NCBI GenBank assembly: GCA_015231175.1
Contig: JADGBZ010000002.1
Coordinates: forward strand, 45,517-103,702
Direction of reading: 5' to 3'
Origin: Magnetococcales bacterium
GTDB taxonomy: Bacteria > Pseudomonadota > Magnetococcia > Magnetococcales > DC0425bin3
Length of the DNA stretch: 58,186 bases
Part shown: one piece after another, positions 33,281 to 40,758 of the stretch
Layout of the letters: every line of letters starts with the position of its first letter
Numbering within the stretch: the stretch's first letter is position 1
Translations under genes and position numbers: made by a program
The notes under the pieces: model-generated
The model's input: only the letters and a program-made list of their open reading frames with translations
Database searches by the model: none
Told to the model about the DNA's origin: nothing

Positions 33281-34216
33281 TCAACGCCGTGTGGGAAGGT
33301 GATCCAAAACGGCGTTGACGATGTGAAGGGGTTGCAGACCGTAGCGATCCATGAGGGCATCCTGGGAACCATACCCCTCGGGGAAGGCGTCCGGCAGGCC
33401 CAGCCGTACCAGACGCGGCAAAGGGGAGGGGAAGGCGTCCATCAGGGTGTCGGCCACGGCGCTGCCCAGACCGCCGATGCGGGAGTGCTCCTCAAGCGTG
33501 ACGAGCAGGGGGCTGTGTTTTGCCAGGGCGAGGATCGCCGCCGTGTCCAGGGGCTTGAGGGTGTGCATGTTCAAAACGCCGCAGGAGACGCCCTCTTCTT
33601 CTTCCAGGAGTTCCGCTGCCTTCAGGGCACGGTTGACCACGACTCCCGTGGCGATGAGGGTGGCATCGTTCCCTTGCCGCAGGGGGATGGCCTGGCCGAT
33701 GACGAAGGGATCTTCCGCCCGCGAGACCACCGGATCCCCACCCTTGCCCAGGCGGACGTAGATGGGGCCCGGCCAGGCGAGAGTTTGCTCCATGAACCGG
33801 CGCATTTCGTCGGCGTCAGCTGGCGAGACGACGGTCATGTTGGGTTGCAGCCGCATCAGGCCCAGATCGTCCACAGCCATGTGGGTGGGGCCCTGGGGGG
33901 CGTAAACCAGCCCGCCTCCGTTGCCGATCAGCCGGACCGGAAGATTTTGCAGGCAGAGATCCAGGGTGATCTGTTCCAGGCAGCGGCGCGTGAGAAAGGT
34001 GGCGATGGTGTTGACATAGGGGATGAACCCTTCCAGGGCCAGGCCGGCTGCCACGCCGATCAGGTTTTGTTCGGCCACCCCCTCCATGAAGAAACGGGAG
34101 GGAAACTCTTTTTTGAGGCCATCCAGGGTGCCCGGTCCGAGATCGGAGCCGAGAAAAATCACTCGGGAGTCCCGCCGGACCAGCTCATGGATCATGTTGT
34201 GACAGGCGCGGCGCAT
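33281..34216 (-). CDS. Transketolase-like C-terminal subunit (pair 2)
   Basis: 311 aa; the ATG overlaps the stop of the N-subunit gene by one base. The Pyr domain shows FLGSDLGPGTLDGL, FFMEGVAEQNLIGVAAGLAL (TPP-activating Glu) and the C-domain CGVLNMHTLKPLDT. This subunit pairs with the product of the preceding gene. Pair 2 differs clearly in sequence from pair 1 at 15924-17692, so the two enzymes probably have different substrates rather than being recent copies. Confidence 0.87.
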   Translation of the reverse strand: MRRACHNMIHELVRRDSRVIFLGSDLGPGTLDGLKKEFPSRFFMEGVAEQNLIGVAAGLALEGFIPYVNTIATFLTRRCLEQITLDLCLQNLPVRLIGNGGGLVYAPQGPTHMAVDDLGLMRLQPNMTVVSPADADEMRRFMEQTLAWPGPIYVRLGKGGDPVVSRAEDPFVIGQAIPLRQGNDATLIATGVVVNRALKAAELLEEEEGVSCGVLNMHTLKPLDTAAILALAKHSPLLVTLEEHSRIGGLGSAVADTLMDAFPSPLPRLVRLGLPDAFPEGYGSQDALMDRYGLQPLHIVNAVLDHLPTRR

Positions 34217-35046
34217 CAGACGGCCTCCAGGGCTTGAAACATTTCGGTCAACTCTTCCGGTTTGATGCGGGATTTATGGTGCCACTGCGGGTTTCCTTCG
34301 GCCATGGGAATCCCTTTGCCCTTGACGGTATGGGCGATGAGGACGCTGGGTGACCCTTCGGCAAAGGGGAGCGCACGCAACGCCTGTTGCAGGGCGTTCA
34401 CGTCGTGGCCATCCACCTCCCGCACTGCGAAACCGAAGCTGCGCCATTTGTCGGGCAGGGGGTGCATGTCCAACACTTCATTGACCCTGCCGTAGGATTG
34501 CAGTTGATTGCTGTCCACGATGGCGGTCAGGTTGCTCAGGCGATGTTTGTTGGCAAACATGGCCGCTTCCCAGACCGACCCCTCGTTGAGTTCGCCGTCA
34601 CCCAGGATGACGAAGACCCGGTTTGAACGCTGGTGCAGTTTGGCGCCGAGGGCCATGCCCGCACCCATGGAGAGGCCATGCCCCAGGGCGCCGGTGGAGG
34701 CTTCGATGCCGGGAACCTTGTTCAGTTCCGGGTGTCCTCCCAACGGACTGTCCACCGCACAGAAACGGCTGAGTTCCGTGGCGGGAAAATAACCCTTGTC
34801 CGCCAGAATGGCGTAGAGCGCCAGGCAGCCATGCCCCTTGCTCAAAATGCACCGGTCCCGTTCCGGCCAGTGTGGGGAGAGTGGGTCGTAGCGCAAGATG
34901 TCATCGTAAAGAACCCGAAGGATCTCCACGAGGGAAAGGGCCGACCCGGGATGACCACGACCGCTGCGTTGCAGGGAGCGGAGAATCAACCGCCGCAGCA
35001 GGCGTGACCGCTCGTCAAGTGGGGTGGAGGTGTTGGGTTCGCACAT
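34216..35046 (-). CDS. Transketolase-like N-terminal subunit (pair 2)
   Basis: 276 aa from the ATG at 35046 (GGAGAAAAG about 10 bases upstream); a longer frame upstream reads through repeats. TPP domain: LSKGHGCLALYAILADKGYF, GGHPE with the conserved His, VPGIEASTGALGHGLSMG and GDGELNEGSVWEAAMFANK. All expected residues are present. First gene of the second glycan block on this strand. Together with the C-subunit it forms a TPP-dependent two-carbon transferase of unknown donor. Confidence 0.88.
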   Translation of the reverse strand: MCEPNTSTPLDERSRLLRRLILRSLQRSGRGHPGSALSLVEILRVLYDDILRYDPLSPHWPERDRCILSKGHGCLALYAILADKGYFPATELSRFCAVDSPLGGHPELNKVPGIEASTGALGHGLSMGAGMALGAKLHQRSNRVFVILGDGELNEGSVWEAAMFANKHRLSNLTAIVDSNQLQSYGRVNEVLDMHPLPDKWRSFGFAVREVDGHDVNALQQALRALPFAEGSPSVLIAHTVKGKGIPMAEGNPQWHHKSRIKPEELTEMFQALEAV

Positions 35047-35561
35047 GGAAGTGACTTTTCTCCGGCTGTGACCGGTATGGTATGTCCTGATCGTCTGAGG
35101 CGTATCTGTTCGGCGCCCACCCAAAATTGATTGAAAAACCGGGCGATTGAAAAACCGGGCGATTGAAAAACCGGGATGGAGATCCAGGAGGAGGGGCTGG
35201 GCCATTCCTCTCACGCAAGATTCACGTCTCGCAAGATTCACGCCACAGGTCGCAGGAGGGCCGGAAGCCGCATCCTGGCAGGGGGTGGAGATTTCATTTT
35301 GGCGGAACCAGGAGATTGGGCTATCATGGCGGCGCTTCGGAATCATGCCAGTGCCGACGGGGAGATGGACCAAAGGGAATTTTTTGCCGTCCAGCATGGC
35401 CGGAAGTTGCCCTATGGTGCCGACAGCAAGGGTCATCCCGGTCATCACCACGAACATCGTGCGGCGCATTCTCATGGTCGAAGGGTCAGGGGTGTTCACT
35501 CCCTGTCCCGTACCGGTGAGCCGGAACGCGGTTGTTCACCATTTTTGAAAGGGTTGTCTAC
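35047..35561. other. 515-base intergenic region with tandem repeat and truncated dispersed repeat
   Basis: Between the divergent transketolase and receiver-GGDEF genes. It holds three tandem copies of the 16-mer GATTGAAAAACCGGGC (35129-35176), followed by a truncated variant of the dispersed repeat (GATCCAGGAGGAGGGGCTGG), then CGCAAGATTCACG twice near 35213 and 35229. On the minus strand from 35499 an open frame could code for a short secreted peptide (MRRTMFVVMTGMTLAVGTI...) but merges into repeats; I do not call it a gene. Confidence 0.6.
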
Positions 35562-36482
35562 ATGCTGAGGGAAGAGGATGACAAGCAGTGGGTTCTCGTG
35601 GTTGATGCCGACCGGGCCAACCGTCATGAACTGTCGGCTTTGCTTAAAGAAGATTGCATTGTGGCCCTGGCTGGTCGTGGGGACCAGGCCCTGGCGCGGG
35701 TGGTGTTGGATCCGCAGCCGGATGTGATTTTGTTGGGGTTGGAGTTGGAGGATATGGACGGGTTTGCCATTCTGGACCGGCTCAAATGGGATCACCGCAC
35801 CAATGCCATTCCGGTTCTTTTGGTCGTGCAGGAGGAAAACCGGCAGGAGGTGCAACGGGGTCTGGATATGGGCGCGGCGGATGTGGTCACCCGGCCTTTG
35901 CTTCCAAGCCTGGTGCGCAGGCGTGTCGCCAATCTCCTGGAGGTGGCGCGCCAAAGAAACATGCTGGAACGGCTGGTCCACCTGGATGGGTTGACCGGTA
36001 TTTGCAATCGGCAGCATCTGGACGCAATCATGGCCCGGGAGTGGGAACGGGCAGTGCGGGGAGGGACCATGCTCTCCCTGGTTCTGCTCGATGTGGACCA
36101 CTTCAAGGTTTTTAACGAGCAGTACGGCTTTGTCATGGGAGATCGCGTTTTAAAGGCCGTGGCCAAATCCCTGCAAAAACTTCTGCATCGACCAGCCGAC
36201 GTGGCAGGCCGTTTTGGCGGTGGGGAGTTTGGTCTGATCCTCCCCGAGACGGACCATCTCGGGGCCAAGCGCATGGGTCAGGAGGTGTGCCGGGTGGTGG
36301 CGGATTTGTGTATTGCCCACACCGCGTCACCGACGGCGGACCATGTAACCGCCAGCGTGGGCGTGGCGACCACCATGCCTCGGGAGGGCGCCCTGCCCGA
36401 CATGCTGTACCAGATGGGCCGGGATCGGCTCTCCGAGGCCAAGAAAGCTGGGCGCAACCGTGCGGCCTGGAATGAAGAGTAG
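35562..36482 (+). CDS. Receiver-GGDEF protein with degenerate phosphoacceptor and GGDEF sites
   Basis: 306 aa; AAAGGG 9 bases before the ATG. The receiver domain (about 8-130) keeps the acidic pair (VVDADR), but the phosphoacceptor position reads ILLGLELEDMDGF with Gly59 in place of Asp, and the conserved Lys is Arg111 (VTRPLLP). The GGDEF domain (about 140-300) has LDGLTGICNRQHLD and VDHFKVFNEQYGFVMGDRVL, but the active site is GGGEF (219-223) instead of GGDEF. Both changes argue against phosphorylation and cyclase activity; it may be a c-di-GMP or protein-binding regulator. Family is certain, activity doubtful. Confidence 0.87.
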   Translation: MLREEDDKQWVLVVDADRANRHELSALLKEDCIVALAGRGDQALARVVLDPQPDVILLGLELEDMDGFAILDRLKWDHRTNAIPVLLVVQEENRQEVQRGLDMGAADVVTRPLLPSLVRRRVANLLEVARQRNMLERLVHLDGLTGICNRQHLDAIMAREWERAVRGGTMLSLVLLDVDHFKVFNEQYGFVMGDRVLKAVAKSLQKLLHRPADVAGRFGGGEFGLILPETDHLGAKRMGQEVCRVVADLCIAHTASPTADHVTASVGVATTMPREGALPDMLYQMGRDRLSEAKKAGRNRAAWNEE

Positions 36483-36485
36483 ACT

Positions 36486-36580
36486 GTAAACAATCGTTGG
36501 CGTTTCCCGGCATGCCGCACTGGGCGTCTGACGAAGCCTTTCGTGTCCGGGTTTTTCCTGCAAGGGTGCTGAACAGTTAC
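36486..36580 (-). repeat. Dispersed repeat, degenerate copy 10
   Basis: Left end GTAAACAATCGTTGGCG, internal CTGACGAAGCCTTTCGTGTC, right end AAGGGTGCTGAACAGTTAC. The internal hairpins are lost. It immediately follows the stop codon of the receiver-GGDEF gene. Confidence 0.65.
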
Positions 36581-36594
36581 GATAGACCAACAAC

Positions 36595-36610
36595 TTCCCA
36601 GCGCTGGGAA
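36595..36610. promoter_or_regulatory. Perfect 16-bp palindrome, possible operator
   Basis: TTCCCAGCGCTGGGAA, fully self-complementary, lies about 290 bases upstream of moxR in a 419-base gap. No known regulator was matched to it. Confidence 0.35.
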
Positions 36611-36807
36611 ACTCGCATGTCCCGGTTTGGGGTGACTCCGACACAGGTCTTTTGTTGCGAATGAGGCTATCGCGGTTTTGCGAGCGGAAACCGTTTGCAA
36701 CCACCGCCGTGCGACAAAGTGGACCCAGAGATCACCCGTTTCCGGGACACAGGCGACGACAGTAATCCTGCATGATTCGGGCCAGGTTTGTGGGGCAGTG
36801 TCATGAC

Positions 36808-36934
36808 CTGCCGTTGGCATGAGAGTGCATGAAAGATGAATGTCATGGATTGAGAACGCAGCGGCTTCTTTATCTGCCGTTGGGATGAGGGTGTATGAAA
36901 GATGAATGTCATGGATGAAAACGCAGCGGCTTCC
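36808..36934. repeat. 66-bp tandem duplication covering the moxR start codon
   Basis: 36808-36873 and 36874-36934 are near-identical (CTGCCGTTGG.ATGAG.GTG, then ATGAAAGATGAATGTCATGG and ACGCAGCGGCTTC). The second copy includes the moxR ATG and its first 11 codons. In the first copy the same start runs into TGA after five codons. Confidence 0.88.
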
Positions 36935-37885
36935 TTCGCGCACTTGGAGGCCCGTCTGTGTGAACGCATCATTGGTCAGGATGGGCTGTTGCGCCGTTTG
37001 CTTGTGGCGCTTTTGGCGGATGGCCACTTGTTGGTCGAGGGGGCCCCGGGCTTGGCCAAGACCCGGGCAGTCAAGGAACTGGCAGCCGGGCTGGAGGGGG
37101 ATTTTCACCGCATCCAGTTTACGCCGGACCTGTTGCCAGCCGATCTGACAGGCACGGAAATTTTTCGTCCGCAGGAGGGGTCGTTTCGTTTCCAGCCCGG
37201 ACCGTTGTTCCACAATTTGATTCTGGCCGATGAAATCAACCGGGCGCCGGCCAAGGTGCAGTCTGCCCTGCTGGAAGCCATGGCCGAACGCCAAATCACC
37301 GTGGGCGAGGTGACCCACGCCTTGCCAAAGTTGTTTTTGGTCATGGCCACCCAAAACCCGATCGAACAGGAGGGAACCTATCCTTTGCCTGAGGCCCAGT
37401 TGGACCGGTTTCTTCTGTATGTCCGGGTTGTTTATCCCGACCCGGCCACAGAGCATCGTATTCTCTCTTTGGCCCGTTCCGAGGCCAAGGGGGGAGAGGA
37501 GTCCGGGCGGAGTCCAGAACCTGTTTTGCGCCAGGAGACCCTGTTCAAGGCGCGACAGCAGGTTTTGGCCGTGTATCTGGCTCCGACGCTGGAGGAGTAT
37601 CTGGTGCGTCTGGTTCTGGCGACGCGCGACCCGGCCCCCTATGGAGCGGAGTTGCGAGGTTGGGTCCGTTTTGGCGCCAGTCCCAGGGCGACCATTGCCC
37701 TGGACCGCTGTGCCCGGGCACTGGCCTGGCTGGCAGGCCGGGATTTTGTCACCCCGGAAGATATCCAGTCTCTGGCGCCTGACGTGCTGCGGCATCGGGT
37801 GTTGCTGACCTTCGAGGCCGAGGCGGAAGGGATCACCCCGGACCGGCTGGTGACCGAGTTGCTGCAACGGGTGGCTGTGCCCTGA
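36902..37885 (+). CDS. MoxR-family AAA+ ATPase
   Basis: 327 aa; ATG at 36902 or the second ATG three codons later. Walker A GAPGLAKTRAVKELA (about 47-61), Walker B LILADEINRAPAKVQSALLE (about 103-122), ATQNPIEQEGTYPLPEAQLD (sensor 1) and SPRATIALDRCARAL (sensor 2), all intact. MoxR ATPases act as chaperones that activate partner proteins, usually a DUF58 and VWA protein encoded next door. Here the next gene is an HD-GYP regulator and no such partner is in the window. The 5' end is duplicated upstream. Confidence 0.9.
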   Translation: MNVMDENAAASFAHLEARLCERIIGQDGLLRRLLVALLADGHLLVEGAPGLAKTRAVKELAAGLEGDFHRIQFTPDLLPADLTGTEIFRPQEGSFRFQPGPLFHNLILADEINRAPAKVQSALLEAMAERQITVGEVTHALPKLFLVMATQNPIEQEGTYPLPEAQLDRFLLYVRVVYPDPATEHRILSLARSEAKGGEESGRSPEPVLRQETLFKARQQVLAVYLAPTLEEYLVRLVLATRDPAPYGAELRGWVRFGASPRATIALDRCARALAWLAGRDFVTPEDIQSLAPDVLRHRVLLTFEAEAEGITPDRLVTELLQRVAVP

Positions 37886-37928
37886 CGCCGGGTGATCGCC
37901 CGGCAGTTGTTTAGGAGAATGATTCGGT

Positions 37929-40214
37929 ATGAATGATCCAACAGGGATTTTTCCCCAGGCTCCGCCGGGAGGTGGAGGAGTCTCTTTCTTCGAGGATGTC
38001 CAGCCGGGTCTTTCGGGAGGGAGAAAGACCATCTTGGTGGTGGATGATACCCATGAAAACATTCATCTCTTGTGTGGCATCCTGGGTGAGGAGTACCGGG
38101 TCCAGGTGGCCTTGAATGGCGAGAGGGCCCTGCGTATCGCCGCCACCAAACCACAGCCCGATCTGATCCTGTTGGATATCGTGATGCCAGGCATGGATGG
38201 CTACGAGGTGATGCGCCTGCTGCGCTCCTCTGCCCTGACCATGGACATTCCGGTCATCTTTGTCAGTGCCAAGGATCTTTCGTCCGATGAGCAGCTCGGC
38301 CTGGATTTGGGCGCCATCGATTATTTTTACAAACCGTTCGTTCCGCCTGTTTTTCTGGCCCGGATCCGTAATCATCTGCACCTGAAGGCTGCCCGCGACC
38401 AACTCAAGGATCAAAACATCGTTCTTGAGGAGAAGGTTGAGAAGAGAACCCGGGATTTGTTGAAAGAGCGGTCGAAACTTGCCCGTCTGGTGCAGGTGGG
38501 GATCGGCCTTTCGAGCGAACGCCATGAAGACAGGTTGCTGGACTCCATTCTGAGCGGCGCCATGGAGATTTCTGGAGCGGATGCCGGTATTCTCTATATC
38601 CGTACCCAGGATGATCAGTTGGCTGTGGGCATTGTTCGCGCCAACACTCTGCGCATCTACTTTGGTGGACAAAGTGGCAAAAGTCCGCCATTTCCGAAGC
38701 TTCCTATGCGTGATTCCACTTCGGGCCAGACCAATCTTTCCCACGTTGCGCTGCGGGTTGTCCATGCCCGATCCCCTGTCAATGTGCCGGATGTCTACCA
38801 ATGCCCCGAGGAGGACTTTGTCGCCATTCGCCGTTTCGACAAGCTGACCGGTTACCGCTCCAAATCGTTGCTGGTAGTACCCATGTTCCCTCGGGGGGGG
38901 GAGGTGGTCGGGGTGTTGCAACTGCTCAACTCGCATGATCCGGATCGCGAGGGAATCGTTCCCTTCTCAAGCGAGATTCAATCTTTCGTCGAGGCGCTGG
39001 CGGCTCAGGCGGCGATTGCCCTCGACAATCATAATCTGGTGCGCTCCCAGTCCCATTTGTTGGACTCGTTCGTCGAGGTGATCTCCATGACCATCGACGC
39101 CAAGTCAACCTATACCGGAGGGCACTGCACCAGGGTGGCGGAGGTGGCCCGCCAGTTGGCCCAGGCGGCCTGCGCCAAAAAGGATGGTTCCCTGGCTGAT
39201 TTTTCCTTCAACAGCGAGGAGGAGTGGCGGGAGTTTCGGTTTGCCGCGCTGCTGCACGATTGTGGCAAGGTCACAACGCCTGAAGCCGTGGTGGACAAGG
39301 CGACCAAGCTGGAGACCATCCATGACCGTATCCACGAAATTCGAACCCGGTTTGAGGTGTTGTGGCGCGATGCCGAGATCGACTATTGGCGGCGCCAGGT
39401 CCAGGGAGAAGTTGACCTCACCATCCTGGAGCATACGTTGGCCACCACCCGGCAGACTTTGCAGGAAGAGTTCGCTTTTGTGGCGGAGTGCAACCTCGGT
39501 ACTGAATTCATGACCCCACAGCGCATGGATCGCCTGAAGGAGATTGCCAAGCGGCGCTGGGTGCGGCACTTCGATGACTGGCTCGGCCTGTCCAACGAAG
39601 AGTTGCAACTGCGCCAGATCCATGGCAAGAGAGAGCCCCCGGTTGAAGAGTGCCTGCTGGCTGATCTTCCCGAGCATGTCATGCTGCGTGACAACCCCAC
39701 CCCCTTTGGCGACAATCCGTTCGGGTTTAAGATTGAGGTTCCCATGGCCATCTACAACCGGGGCGAGCTTTACAATCTGTCCATACCCAGGGGTACCTTG
39801 ACCCCCGAGGATCGGTTCAAGATAGCCGAACATGCTGCCCAGACCTACGCCATGCTGCGGCGTCTTCCTTTTCCCAAGGGTTTGGACCGGGTTCCCGAGT
39901 ATGCCGGGTCGCATCACGAGGCGCTCAATGGCACTGGATACCCCCGGCGGTTGACGGGTGAACAGTTGTCAATTCCGGCGCGTATCCTGGCGGTCTCGGA
40001 CGTTTTCGAGGCCCTGACGGCCTGTGATCGCCCCTACAAAAAGGCGAAAAGCCTGCGTGAGGCGCTTGCCCTCATGTCCCACATGGCCGAAGAGGGGCAT
40101 ATTGACCCGGAGTTGTTGGCATTGCTTGTCGAGAGTGGCATTTGCCAGGCCTACGCGCGCCAGTTTTTGCGACCCGAGCAGTGTGATACCCTGACTGGGC
40201 AGGGGGCGGGGTAG
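37929..40214 (+). CDS. Receiver-GAF-HD-GYP c-di-GMP phosphodiesterase
   Basis: 761 aa. Receiver domain at about 34-155 (ILVVDDTHENIHLL, the phosphoacceptor in DLILLDIVMPGMDGYEVM, FYKPF), a helical linker, a GAF domain at about 180-385 (GILYIRTQDDQLAVG, LLVVPMFPRGGEVVGVLQLL) and an HD-GYP domain from about 390 (FRFAALLHDCGKVTTPE with the HD pair; HHEALNGTGYP). About 210 residues separate HD from GYP, against some 60 in standard proteins, so a large insertion sits inside the catalytic domain. Catalytic motifs are present; hydrolysis of c-di-GMP is expected. Confidence 0.9.
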   Translation: MNDPTGIFPQAPPGGGGVSFFEDVQPGLSGGRKTILVVDDTHENIHLLCGILGEEYRVQVALNGERALRIAATKPQPDLILLDIVMPGMDGYEVMRLLRSSALTMDIPVIFVSAKDLSSDEQLGLDLGAIDYFYKPFVPPVFLARIRNHLHLKAARDQLKDQNIVLEEKVEKRTRDLLKERSKLARLVQVGIGLSSERHEDRLLDSILSGAMEISGADAGILYIRTQDDQLAVGIVRANTLRIYFGGQSGKSPPFPKLPMRDSTSGQTNLSHVALRVVHARSPVNVPDVYQCPEEDFVAIRRFDKLTGYRSKSLLVVPMFPRGGEVVGVLQLLNSHDPDREGIVPFSSEIQSFVEALAAQAAIALDNHNLVRSQSHLLDSFVEVISMTIDAKSTYTGGHCTRVAEVARQLAQAACAKKDGSLADFSFNSEEEWREFRFAALLHDCGKVTTPEAVVDKATKLETIHDRIHEIRTRFEVLWRDAEIDYWRRQVQGEVDLTILEHTLATTRQTLQEEFAFVAECNLGTEFMTPQRMDRLKEIAKRRWVRHFDDWLGLSNEELQLRQIHGKREPPVEECLLADLPEHVMLRDNPTPFGDNPFGFKIEVPMAIYNRGELYNLSIPRGTLTPEDRFKIAEHAAQTYAMLRRLPFPKGLDRVPEYAGSHHEALNGTGYPRRLTGEQLSIPARILAVSDVFEALTACDRPYKKAKSLREALALMSHMAEEGHIDPELLALLVESGICQAYARQFLRPEQCDTLTGQGAG

Positions 40215-40287
40215 CGGTCAAAAGGGGGGGGTGAGAGGGTGCTGGATAGTTACGATTTTTGGGCCAATATTTCCGGGGAGTGCTGCC

Positions 40288-40683
40288 ATGTCCATGATGA
40301 ACATTGAGTGGTCAGACGAGATGAGCGTTGGCGTTGCATCGATCGATGCTGACCATAAAAAACTCGTTGGATTGGTCAACGACCTGTTTTCCGCCTTTTT
40401 TATCGGCGTTGGCGATGATGCGGTCACCACCGTCCTGACCGAAGTGATCGATTATACCCAGCACCACTTTGCCCGTGAGGAGGATTTTTTGCGGACACAC
40501 GGCAGCGCCACACTGGCCTTTCATGCGGAGGAGCACCGCAAACTGACCGAGCAGGTTTTGGCCATTTCCCGGCAGGGGGCCTCCGCTCTGAGCGAGGACG
40601 TTCTGCTGTTTCTGCGGGATTGGTTGACCCATCATATTCTGGGAACGGACATGGTCAGTTTTATGCCTTATCGTTCGGAATGA
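40288..40683 (+). CDS. Bacteriohemerythrin (O2-binding diiron protein)
   Basis: 131 aa from the ATG at 40288 with GGGGAG upstream. All seven diiron ligands of hemerythrins are found: His23 (DADHKKL), His60 and Glu64 (HHFAREED), His79 and His83 (HAEEH), His116 and Asp121 (HHILGTD). It reversibly binds O2 and may act as an oxygen store or sensor, often tied to aerotaxis in motile bacteria. It stands between two signalling proteins. A remnant of the dispersed-repeat end (GGGTGCTGGATAGTTAC) lies just upstream at 40239-40255. Confidence 0.93.
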   Translation: MSMMNIEWSDEMSVGVASIDADHKKLVGLVNDLFSAFFIGVGDDAVTTVLTEVIDYTQHHFAREEDFLRTHGSATLAFHAEEHRKLTEQVLAISRQGASALSEDVLLFLRDWLTHHILGTDMVSFMPYRSE

Positions 40684-40758
40684 ACCGGGATCCAGAGATG
40701 GCAGGCTATTTTTGATGTCTGCCATTTCGACCCATGGGAGCTTTCGGTAAGGGCCTCG

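Noticed and set aside
35250-35499. Small secreted protein on the minus strand beginning MRRTMFVVMTGMTLAVG
   Set aside because: It has a signal-like start but no clear ribosome site, continues into repeats and the transketolase frame, and no family is recognised. Too weak to call.
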